Assembly (NCBI GenBank): GCA_003158365.1
Contig: PMIW01000216.1
Coordinates: 1,212 to 13,115 of the forward strand
DNA length: 11,904 bases
Source: Ignavibacteriota bacterium
GTDB taxonomy: Bacteria; Bacteroidota; Ignavibacteria; Tepidaquicellales; Tepidaquicellaceae
Direction of reading: 5' to 3'
Positions within the stretch are counted from its first letter, which is position 1. Every line of letters begins with the position of its first letter. Below, one piece after another: positions 1 to 6,256 of the stretch. Below the pieces are notes generated by a model that did not search any database, had not been told where the DNA came from, and saw only the letters and a program-made list of their open reading frames with translations. The translations under genes were made by a program, and so were the position numbers.

Positions 1-266
1 TCAGTAAATTCATCGATTTGTTCCTCTGTAGAATTGAACCTGTGAATTATACCCAGGCATTTCAATTCCGACAAAGATTTTGCCATTCTCCCTCCGCAAA
101 CGGTATTCATAGGGGATGCGATGATGGGCACCGATAATTTTAATCCGAGGAAATCAACCGATGCATCGCAATCAGAACGGTGTTTTAATTCCGATATCTG
201 GTCCGGAAGTATCGAAATATCATCATAAGTAAAAGAATAATCCTGTGTAATATTTTCGTAGGACAT
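1..266 (-). CDS. IMP dehydrogenase / GMP reductase family protein, N-terminal part (runs off left edge)
   Basis: Reading from the ATG at 266 down to base 1 gives 88 codons with no stop. The start MSYENITQDYSFTYDDI and the later stretch SVPIIASPMNTVCGGRMAKS followed by LGIIHRF match the opening of the IMPDH/GMP reductase TIM barrel, where families show F-DD-(I/V), P-I-(V/I)-S-x-x-M-D-T-V, a methionine-alanine pair and G-(I/V)-(I/V)-H. These enzymes act on purine nucleotides in the cytosol: IMP to XMP (GuaB) or GMP to IMP (GuaC). The catalytic cysteine loop lies beyond the window, so the two cannot be separated here. The usual PMDTV segment reads PMNTV, a D-to-N change next to the nucleotide pocket. 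The start is preceded by AT-rich DNA without a Shine-Dalgarno sequence and lies about 34 bases past the terminator of the upstream sucC cluster. Confidence 0.85.
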   Translation of the reverse strand, partial: MSYENITQDYSFTYDDISILPDQISELKHRSDCDASVDFLGLKLSVPIIASPMNTVCGGRMAKSLSELKCLGIIHRFNSTEEQIDEFT

Positions 267-293
267 ATATTATATATTAATTTTTATAAAAAA

Positions 294-331
294 GAATACA
301 AAAAAGCATCACGGCTTAAAAAAGCCGTGAT
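294..331 (-). terminator. Intrinsic terminator after sucC
   Basis: A perfect 10-bp stem is formed by 308-317 and 322-331 (ATCACGGCTT and its complement) with a 4-base loop. Read on the minus strand, the stem is followed within two bases by six T residues (305-300). The plus strand has no T run after the stem (AATATCTTA), so the signal is directed leftwards. It sits 40 bases past the sucC stop codon and would end the serine hydrolase-P5CDH-lipoprotein-sucC transcript. Confidence 0.9.
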
Positions 332-370
332 AATATCTTAAAACCAATTTAACCAATAAGAATTCAATTC

Positions 371-1591
371 TCAATTTACCGAAATTGCCTGTGTAACTTT
401 CTTTGCGGCATCTTCGAGTGTGGTTGCGGATATTAAATTCAAGCCCGAATCATCCAGAATCTTCTTTGCTTCTTCGGCATTAGTACCCTGGAGCCTGACA
501 ACGACAGGAACGGGAATATTCAGATTTCTCGAAGCCTGAACTACACCTGTTGCAACCCTGTCACATCGGACAATTCCGCCGAATATATTAATTAAAATTG
601 CCTTTACATTTTTATCGGACAGAATAATTTTAAAACCGTTCTCCACCGTTTCAGCTGAAGCAGTTCCTCCCACATCGAGGAAATTTGCAGGTTCTCCGCC
701 GGCAAGTTTAATCAAATCCATCGTAGCCATCGCAAGACCCGCGCCGTTAACCATACAGCCGACGTTTCCATCAAGCTTTATATAATTAAGGTTTGATTTT
801 GAGGCTTCAACTTCCAGCGCATCTTCTTCTGTCAGATCCCGCATGGCAAGATATTCGGGATATTTTTCGACTGCGTTATCGTCGAGATTTATTTTTGCAT
901 CGAGTGCAAGAATCCTGTCGTCATTCGTTATGATAAGCGGGTTGATTTCAAGAAGTGACGCATCGATTCCTTCATAGGCTTTATAGAGTTTATTAATGAA
1001 TTTCAGAAAATCTTTATATGCATTACCTTCAAGCTTAAGTCCCGTTGCAAGTTCACGCGCCTGGTACGACTGGATTCCGAGAGCCGGTTCAATCCATACT
1101 TTAATAATTTTTTCAGGAGTTTCGGCGGCAACTTTCTCAATTTCAACACCACCTTCGGTGGAAGCCATAATAACATTCTTTGAATTCTGCCTGTCGAGAA
1201 GGATACCGAGATAAAGTTCTTTCTTGTAATCGAGTCCTTCTGCGATATACAACGTCCTGATTTCTTTGCCTTCTTTTCCCGACTGGTGGGTCACGAGAAT
1301 ATTGCCGAGAATTTTTGATGCATATTCCTTAGCTTTTTCTACATTATCACCGAAAAATTTTACACCACCTTCGACTATGACTTCATCACGGTTTAATTTA
1401 TTATAAACAATTCCTTTACCTCTTCCGCCTGCATGAATCTGGGATTTAACAACGAACTGTGTTGCACCATTTGTTTTCAAATAGTTGATAGCATAATCAA
1501 ATTCACCGATAGAAGTAATCGGTACACCATCCTGCACACCGACGCCGAATTTTTTCAGAATTGCCTTTGCCTGAAATTCATGGATTTTCAT
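371..1591 (-). CDS. sucC: Succinyl-CoA synthetase (ADP-forming), beta subunit
   Basis: This is the nucleotide-binding subunit of succinyl-CoA synthetase, which converts succinyl-CoA, ADP and phosphate to succinate, CoA and ATP in the TCA cycle, working with the alpha subunit SucD. The N-terminal half is an ATP-grasp fold: MKIHEFQAK at 1-9, HAGGRGKG at 53-60, MASTEGGVEIE at 142-152, and the metal-binding region LLEINPL at 213-219 with D231. The C-terminal CoA-ligase-like half has GCMVNGAGLAM at 278-288, ANFLDVGG at 302-309 and NIFGGIVRCD at 335-344. At 406 residues it exceeds the 388 of E. coli SucC. By eye most of the difference is about 16 residues inserted just after GRGKG (roughly 61-76). 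sucD is not in the window, so the subunits are probably encoded apart. The ATG has no clear Shine-Dalgarno sequence. It lies 27 bases after the small lipoprotein gene, which suggests cotranscription. Confidence 0.97.
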   Translation of the reverse strand: MKIHEFQAKAILKKFGVGVQDGVPITSIGEFDYAINYLKTNGATQFVVKSQIHAGGRGKGIVYNKLNRDEVIVEGGVKFFGDNVEKAKEYASKILGNILVTHQSGKEGKEIRTLYIAEGLDYKKELYLGILLDRQNSKNVIMASTEGGVEIEKVAAETPEKIIKVWIEPALGIQSYQARELATGLKLEGNAYKDFLKFINKLYKAYEGIDASLLEINPLIITNDDRILALDAKINLDDNAVEKYPEYLAMRDLTEEDALEVEASKSNLNYIKLDGNVGCMVNGAGLAMATMDLIKLAGGEPANFLDVGGTASAETVENGFKIILSDKNVKAILINIFGGIVRCDRVATGVVQASRNLNIPVPVVVRLQGTNAEEAKKILDDSGLNLISATTLEDAAKKVTQAISVN

Positions 1592-1618
1592 TTATAATAT
1601 GATTTAATTTATTAAAAA

Positions 1619-1855
1619 TTATTTTTTATCGGACTCTATTATTTCAAATTGCAGAGTCGAATCTATTGATTTCATCATTCTCTTAAGAGAGTCAATATTA
1701 GCCTGATTTAAAGACGAATCAATTTTATTCAGATTCTCATCTATAGTCCTGTCAATTTTTTCATTAACTTTTTTCTCTACTTTTTCGGATATTTTATTAC
1801 AGCTAAGCACACCTATTAATATTGCAAGAGATAAAATAAGTTTTATTGAATTCAT
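1619..1855 (-). CDS. Small lipoprotein with helical/coiled-coil tail
   Basis: This 78-residue protein has a short basic start, a hydrophobic stretch at 6-17 and a lipobox (V-L-S-C) with the lipidated cysteine at C19. It is therefore expected to be cleaved by signal peptidase II and anchored in a membrane. The mature part (20-78) is highly charged, rich in K, E, D, N and S, without prolines or further cysteines. Its regularly spaced I, V and L residues (for example ISEKVEKKVNEKIDRTI) suggest an amphipathic helix or coiled coil. I recognise no family. The gene begins 8 bases after the P5CDH stop codon and ends 27 bases before sucC, so it is almost certainly cotranscribed with two metabolic genes, though nothing else ties it to them. 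It could be a Lpp-like envelope protein by analogy only. Confidence 0.82.
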   Translation of the reverse strand: MNSIKLILSLAILIGVLSCNKISEKVEKKVNEKIDRTIDENLNKIDSSLNQANIDSLKRMMKSIDSTLQFEIIESDKK

Positions 1856-1863
1856 TTATTCAA

Positions 1864-3420
1864 CTATTTAATTTTTTTTACAACGGTTTTTGCCTGCATA
1901 AAGAGCCCGAGATAATCCCTTCCCCCTGCTTTTGAATCCGTACCGCTCATATTGAATCCGCCGAACGGCTGTGCTCCCACGAGTGCGCCGGTGCATTTCC
2001 TGTTGAAATAAAGATTGCCGACGTGGAATTCATTAGCTGCTCTTTCGAGTTTCTTGGAATTCTTTGTGTAAACCGCTCCCGTAAGTCCGTATATAGTATT
2101 GTTTGCAATCATCAGTGATTCGTCGAAGTCTTTGGATTTAATTACAGCAAGCACAGGTCCGAAAATTTCTTCCTGTGAAATTGTATCCATAGGTTTTACA
2201 TCTTTGATAACTGTCGGCTGAATAAAATGCCCGGGTTTATCGAGTGCTTTTCCGCCCGCAATAATTTTTCCGCCTTCTTCAACAGCTTTGTCGATATACA
2301 TCAATATTTTTTCTTTAGAGGATGAATTGATGACAGGTCCCAAATTCGGGAATAAATATGCTTCATCGACTTTAAGAGTTTTTGTTTTAACTGCGAGCAG
2401 GTCGCAGAATTTATCATAAAATTTTTCATCTACAATAACTCTCGAGCAGGCAGAACATTTCTGACCCTGGAATCCGAATGCCGCAGCTATTACACCATTT
2501 GCAGCATCTTCTATATCATATATTTCTTTATCGATTACCATTGTATCTTTTCCGCCCATTTCTGCAATAACTCTTTTTATCCAGATTTGTGCGGGTTGTT
2601 TTTTAGCAGCGAGTTCATTTATTCTCAAGCCGACTTCCATAGAGCCTGTAAAAGATATATATCTTGTTAAATGATGTTCAACGAGCACGTCACCAATACT
2701 TCCGCCGCCGCCAGTTACGAAATTAATGACACCTGCGGGTAATTTTACTTCATCCATTAAATCAACAAACATCTGCGCAATGGCAGGGGAGTCGCTGGAT
2801 GGTTTCAGTATAATTGTGTTACCGCAAACGATTGATGCTGTAGACATTCCGACTAAAATTGCAAGCGGAAAATTCCAAGGAGGAATAACTATACCAACGC
2901 CAAGCGGTATATATTCCAGATAATTTTTCTCTCCGGGAATTTTTACAATCGGCTGTTCGGTGCTGTAGCGGAGAATTTCACGGGCATAGAATTCCATAAA
3001 GTCAATTGCTTCGGCAGTATCTGCATCAGCTTCAACCCAGTTCTTGCCTTCTTCATACACCATCATAGCGGAAAATTCGTGTTTGCGCTTTTTCATTATT
3101 TTCGCTGCTTTCAGGAGATATTCGGCTCTTTTCTTTGCAGGAGTTTCCTTCCATTCATAAAATTTTGCGTGTGCTATTTCGATTGCTTTTATTGCAAGTG
3201 CGGCATCGGCTTTCTGAAAAGTACCTACAACTTCTTCAGGGCTTGATGGATTATATGATTTTAATTTATTATCTGTAAAAATTTTCTCATCTCCGATGCG
3301 GAGAGGGTATTCTTTTTTAAATCTTAAAGTTACTTCTAAGAGAGCTTTTTCAAAAGCTTTCCTGTTTTTTTTGTCTGTAAAATCAGTTAACGGTTCATTC
3401 TTGAATTTAGGCAGTTTCAT
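1864..3420 (-). CDS. pruA: L-glutamate gamma-semialdehyde (delta-1-pyrroline-5-carboxylate) dehydrogenase
   Basis: This NAD(P)-dependent aldehyde dehydrogenase oxidises glutamate-5-semialdehyde/P5C to glutamate, the second step of proline catabolism, in the cytosol. All landmarks of the superfamily are visible: PPWNFP (180-185), ILKPSSDSP (204-212), FTGS (257-260), the general-base glutamate E287 in AEMGGKD, the nucleophile C322 in GQKCSACSR, and EEIFGPV (417-423). The C-terminal segment FNRKCTGALVGAQPFGG (472-488) followed by a GTDSKAGG stretch is characteristic of the P5CDH class rather than of generic aldehyde dehydrogenases. The length of 518 is normal for the stand-alone RocA/PruA type (about 515). 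No proline dehydrogenase is in the window, so the two steps are on separate genes. The ATG lies 29 bases after the serine hydrolase stop codon, with no Shine-Dalgarno sequence. Confidence 0.95.
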   Translation of the reverse strand: MKLPKFKNEPLTDFTDKKNRKAFEKALLEVTLRFKKEYPLRIGDEKIFTDNKLKSYNPSSPEEVVGTFQKADAALAIKAIEIAHAKFYEWKETPAKKRAEYLLKAAKIMKKRKHEFSAMMVYEEGKNWVEADADTAEAIDFMEFYAREILRYSTEQPIVKIPGEKNYLEYIPLGVGIVIPPWNFPLAILVGMSTASIVCGNTIILKPSSDSPAIAQMFVDLMDEVKLPAGVINFVTGGGGSIGDVLVEHHLTRYISFTGSMEVGLRINELAAKKQPAQIWIKRVIAEMGGKDTMVIDKEIYDIEDAANGVIAAAFGFQGQKCSACSRVIVDEKFYDKFCDLLAVKTKTLKVDEAYLFPNLGPVINSSSKEKILMYIDKAVEEGGKIIAGGKALDKPGHFIQPTVIKDVKPMDTISQEEIFGPVLAVIKSKDFDESLMIANNTIYGLTGAVYTKNSKKLERAANEFHVGNLYFNRKCTGALVGAQPFGGFNMSGTDSKAGGRDYLGLFMQAKTVVKKIK

Positions 3421-3449
3421 AAAAAATTTTATTTTAATTTGTAAAATAT

Positions 3450-4604
3450 TTAATTATTATTTCTCAATAAAGATATAATTTTGTTATGTAAATCGGGTCT
3501 TATCAATTTTATTCCGTTATTATCCCTCGAAGGATAGACCCTGTTTGTCAGAAAAATAATATAGATTTTCCTGTCCTTATCGCACCAGACGCTCGTGCCT
3601 GTATAGCCCGTATGTCCGAAGCAATTATCCGATATAGATTCGCCGCAGGGAATTCTGTAGCTCGTTGGTTCTGGTTTTGTATCCCAGCCGAGTGTACGGG
3701 TGTTGTAATACGATTTATATTCAATTCTTTGAGTAAATAAATCGATTGTAGTTTCTGAAAATAATCTTTCTTCTTTTAATCCGCGGGTATTTGGATTATA
3801 ATATTTTCCCCTGTTCAGCATCATCTCCATAAATATATTTAAATCGCGAGCATTTGAGAACAAGCCTGCGTTACCCGAAATTCCGCCAAGAATTGCTGCA
3901 GATTCATCATGCACTTCGCCCTGCAATTGCCTGTTTCTCCAGTAGTTATCGTTTTCTGTCGGAACACAGTTTTCTTTCATTTCGGGAAGAAAACCAGTAT
4001 TCTTCATTCCGAGCTTTTTAAATATTTCTTCCTGACAAAAATCATTTAAATTTTTTCCCGAGACTTTTTCAACTATCAGTCCAAGCAATATTGCATTAAG
4101 GTCGCTGTAGACAAATTTTGTTTCGGGATAATACTCAAGTGTTATGTTATAAATTGCATTTAAGACTTCTTCTTTTGTTTTATAGTACTTATAAAAAGGA
4201 ATCCACGCTTTCAGTCCTGAATTATGCAAAAGAAGATTCTTTATACTTATACTGCCTTTCCCGTTATTATCAAACTCAGGTATATATTTTGTTACTTTAT
4301 CATCAAGATTTATAAGCCCTTTCTCATACAAAACCATTATCGCAGATGTTGCTGCAATCACTTTTGTAACGGATGCCAGGTCAAATAAATAATGTTCATC
4401 AAGTATGGGAGAATTATCATCATAAGTAAGTTTTCCATATGATTTTTCATAAAGAACCCCAAACTGATTCCCGATTAAAAGCTGAGCACAGGGATAGTAC
4501 TTTTGAGAAATTCCACTGTTTACAATTGAATCAACTTTGGAAAAATCGTAGGAATAAGCTAATCCGCATACTAAAAATAATATTAATAAAAATCTTCTAA
4601 ACAT
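3450..4604 (-). CDS. Secreted serine hydrolase, beta-lactamase / class C penicillin-binding-protein fold
   Basis: The 384-residue protein has an N-terminal signal sequence (basic MFRR, hydrophobic 5-18, possible cleavage near A16-S18), so it should act in the periplasm or outside the cell. The active-site triad of the beta-lactamase/DD-peptidase fold is in order: nucleophile S78 and K81 in SVTK, Y166 in YSD, and H331-T332-G333 in place of KTG. An HTG box is common in the esterase and amidohydrolase-like members. LLLHNSGL (124-131) and the VHDESAAILGGISGNAGLFS segment (231-250) place it with the Bacteroidota serine hydrolases related to the C-terminal domain of some GH3 fusion proteins. The substrate cannot be read from the sequence: peptidoglycan peptides, D-amino-acid compounds or esters are all possible. 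It is the first gene of the cluster leading into P5CDH, 29 bases downstream. Confidence 0.9.
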   Translation of the reverse strand: MFRRFLLILFLVCGLAYSYDFSKVDSIVNSGISQKYYPCAQLLIGNQFGVLYEKSYGKLTYDDNSPILDEHYLFDLASVTKVIAATSAIMVLYEKGLINLDDKVTKYIPEFDNNGKGSISIKNLLLHNSGLKAWIPFYKYYKTKEEVLNAIYNITLEYYPETKFVYSDLNAILLGLIVEKVSGKNLNDFCQEEIFKKLGMKNTGFLPEMKENCVPTENDNYWRNRQLQGEVHDESAAILGGISGNAGLFSNARDLNIFMEMMLNRGKYYNPNTRGLKEERLFSETTIDLFTQRIEYKSYYNTRTLGWDTKPEPTSYRIPCGESISDNCFGHTGYTGTSVWCDKDRKIYIIFLTNRVYPSRDNNGIKLIRPDLHNKIISLLRNNN

Positions 4605-4653
4605 CTGTAAAATATATTCATTTTAAAATATTACTTCAATTTAATTATAAATA

Positions 4654-4690
4654 CAAAAAAAGGTTGTTACAAGCCACCGTAACAACCTTT
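4654..4690 (-). terminator. Intrinsic terminator after the lipoprotein pair
   Basis: A 12-bp perfect stem is formed by 4659-4670 and 4679-4690 (AAAGGTTGTTAC and its complement) around an 8-base loop. On the minus strand the 3' arm runs straight into T residues (4661-4655 give seven in a row). The plus strand lacks a T run after the stem. It lies 24 bases beyond the stop of the 222-residue lipoprotein and insulates that unit from the serine hydrolase gene that starts at 4604. Confidence 0.92.
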
Positions 4691-4714
4691 AAAATCACTT
4701 TCAAAAGAGAGATG

Positions 4715-5383
4715 TTATTTTTTCCTTCTCCTCAATCCATAAACAAATGTCATTCCTACCAGTAAAACGATAGGAAGTTCCAAACCAAACAAACCGCATT
4801 TTTTACCGGATTTAACTGATGCAGTAAAATCCAAATCTTCTTTTAAATCTGCAACTGTTTTATTCCAGCTAACTTTCTGACCGTCTTTTTTGCCGTTTGT
4901 GGTAAGCACTTCACCTGGGAATGTGAATTCATAAACGAGTTTATAATCGCTCATTCCCATTTGCTTGGCATTAGAGGTATCCTGCAACAAGGTATATTTA
5001 AAGTCCATGCCGTCTTTTCCTTTAACCCAGCTTGTTTTTACTTTCGAGAAAGCTTTGGCATCAGAGAGTTTATTAAGGTCCTTAAATTTAACGTCTAATG
5101 TTACAGTGATAAGAGAATCTGTAGTTGTATTTTTTTCAATTTTAACATTACTTGGTTCAGTAGAAGAAGAAGTATAGTTTGCTTTTACTTTTTCATCCGT
5201 GAAACCAAAACCTGCGAGTTCATCGCCGGATACATTTGATGATTTTGTCCAGTATTTGATACTCATTGTACCGGAACCGTCTGAATTAAGGGTAGTTTTT
5301 TGTTCAAGATTAACACACCCGGAAAGATATAACCCAAATGCTAAAACTAATAAAATAGGAATAAATTTGAAGAATAGCTTCAT
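4715..5383 (-). CDS. LppM/DUF3153-like lipoprotein with C-terminal Cys-Gly/hydrophobic/Arg tail
   Basis: The signal sequence (MKLFFKF, hydrophobic 8-20) ends in the lipobox LSGC with the lipidated cysteine at C23. The mature start CVNLEQKTTLNSDGSGTMSI resembles the LppM/DUF3153 domain, in which a lipoprotein cysteine is followed by a beta strand and an N-x-D-G-S-G turn. I infer this from the pattern, not from a search. Residues 24-190 are beta-rich with one tryptophan motif, KYWTKSSN. The last 27 residues are set apart: C196-G197-L-F-G-L-E, then a hydrophobic helix (203-217) and the basic end RRRKK (218-222). That layout resembles tripartite C-terminal sorting tails. It would give the protein an anchor at both ends unless the tail is cut. 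It has an unusually good ribosome binding site (AAAGGAG, 8 bases from ATG). It is a close duplicate of the neighbouring gene at 5478-6062. Function unknown. Confidence 0.88.
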   Translation of the reverse strand: MKLFFKFIPILLVLAFGLYLSGCVNLEQKTTLNSDGSGTMSIKYWTKSSNVSGDELAGFGFTDEKVKANYTSSSTEPSNVKIEKNTTTDSLITVTLDVKFKDLNKLSDAKAFSKVKTSWVKGKDGMDFKYTLLQDTSNAKQMGMSDYKLVYEFTFPGEVLTTNGKKDGQKVSWNKTVADLKEDLDFTASVKSGKKCGLFGLELPIVLLVGMTFVYGLRRRKK

Positions 5384-5391
5384 TGGTTTTT

Positions 5392-5398
5392 CTCCTTT
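5392..5398 (-). promoter_or_regulatory. Strong ribosome binding site for the 222-residue lipoprotein gene
   Basis: The minus strand reads AAAGGAG with 8 bases between it and the ATG at 5383. This is one of only two good Shine-Dalgarno sequences in the window, the other being before the gene at 6257-6625. It fixes the start and suggests higher translation of this copy than of its twin, whose upstream region has none. Confidence 0.75.
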
Positions 5399-5477
5399 CG
5401 TTAAGGTTTTTTTTAATTTAGTTTATTATTGATAAAAAATCAATTTATAAAGATTATGGTTAAAATATATAACTAAT

Positions 5478-6062
5478 TTAATTTCCGGCTTTTATAGTGG
5501 CAGTTAATTCAATATCCTCCATTAAATCTGCGACAGTAAAATTCCATAAAACTTTCCTTCCGTTGATATCACCGTTTGAAGAAAGAACTTCATTCGGAAA
5601 ATCAAATTCATAAGTCAATTTATAATCTATCATTCCTAATTGTTTTGCATTTGCGGTATCCTGTAAAAGAGTATATTTGAAATTCATTCCATTATTTCCA
5701 TTATCCCAGCTTGTCGTTATTTTATCGAATGCGATTGCATCAGTGATTTTATTTATATCGGAAAAATTAACATCGAGTGTAACTATATACAACGAATCAG
5801 AAGTTAAATCTTTTTCAATTTGAATATTTGTTGGTTCAGTGTACTTTGAAGAATAATTCACTCTTACTTTTCTGTTTGTAAATCCAAAACCTGCTAATTC
5901 ATCACTTGTAACATTTGATGATTTTGTCCAGTATTTTATTTTCATTGTACCCGAACCATCGGAGTTTATTTTTGTTTTTTGGTCAAGGTTTACGCAACCT
6001 GATAAAGAAATACCTAAAATAATCAGAAACAGAATTGGAATAATTTTTAAGAAAGGGTTCAT
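5478..6062 (-). CDS. LppM/DUF3153-like lipoprotein, tail-less paralogue
   Basis: The 194-residue protein has a signal sequence (MNPFLK, hydrophobic 8-20) and a lipobox LSGC with C23 as lipidation site. The mature part starts VNLDQKTKINSDGSGTM. It is about 65 percent identical to the next gene downstream (5383-4715) by direct alignment and shares all of its conserved blocks. It stops at KAGN, exactly where the paralogue continues with KSGKKCGLFG and its hydrophobic/Arg tail. The bases after the stop do not translate in any frame to a recognisable remnant of that tail. It should therefore be held only by its N-terminal lipid. The ATG has no Shine-Dalgarno sequence (AAACTCTG precedes it). Only 94 bases and no convincing terminator separate it from the downstream twin, so the two are probably cotranscribed. 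Function unknown. Confidence 0.88.
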   Translation of the reverse strand: MNPFLKIIPILFLIILGISLSGCVNLDQKTKINSDGSGTMKIKYWTKSSNVTSDELAGFGFTNRKVRVNYSSKYTEPTNIQIEKDLTSDSLYIVTLDVNFSDINKITDAIAFDKITTSWDNGNNGMNFKYTLLQDTANAKQLGMIDYKLTYEFDFPNEVLSSNGDINGRKVLWNFTVADLMEDIELTATIKAGN

Positions 6063-6193
6063 CAGAGTTTAAATTTGATTTTAAGGTTTATAAAATTACT
6101 TTTTAAAGCTCTAATAATCAATTAATAAAGAAATGCCATTTGGGAACAGATTATACAAACATTAAGGAAATGAGATGTCTATTCCTCAAAAAT

Positions 6194-6229
6194 CGCAGAG
6201 AAAGAAAGCAGATACTACCTGCTCTCTTC
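6194..6229 (-). terminator. Candidate terminator hairpin after the 122-residue secreted protein gene
   Basis: On the minus strand, GAAGAGAGCAG (6229-6219) can pair with CTGCTTTCTTT (6211-6201) around a 7-base loop. This gives 11 pairs, two of them G-U. Read on the plus strand the same two positions become A-C mismatches, so the hairpin is sound only as minus-strand RNA. The 3' arm is U-rich, and five T residues follow about ten bases later rather than directly, so termination may be weak. Confidence 0.4.
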
Positions 6230-6256
6230 ACACTGCTAAAATCTTTCAGTTATTTT

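Larger units (their letters stand above)
4715..6062 (-). repeat. Tandem gene duplication (two LppM-like lipoprotein genes)
   Basis: The products of 6062-5478 and 5383-4715 align without gaps over 194 residues. My own residue-by-residue count gives 126 identities, about 65 percent. The signal peptides have diverged most, while blocks such as NSDGSGTM, KYWTKSSN, DELAGFGF and KYTLLQDT are identical. The copies are in the same direction and 94 bases apart, as expected from local duplication. They differ at the end: only the 4715-5383 copy carries the Cys-Gly/hydrophobic/Arg extension. Confidence 0.9.

Noticed and set aside
996..1214. Plus-strand open frame inside sucC
   Set aside because: It lies antisense to strongly conserved sucC codons, and its product has no recognisable domain. 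It is a shadow of the real gene.
4611..4639. TTGAAG and TATATT with 17-base spacing before the serine hydrolase gene
   Set aside because: The second box ends six bases before the ATG, so transcription would begin at or inside the start codon. The match is expected by chance in DNA this AT-rich.
5199..5432. Plus-strand open frame antisense to the 222-residue lipoprotein start
   Set aside because: The opposite strand has the lipobox, a strong ribosome binding site and a 65 percent identical paralogue, so the antisense frame is incidental.
5428..5444. Small hairpin ATTGAT / ATCAAT between the twin lipoprotein genes
   Set aside because: The stem is six A/T-rich base pairs with an A/T loop, too weak to count as a terminator.
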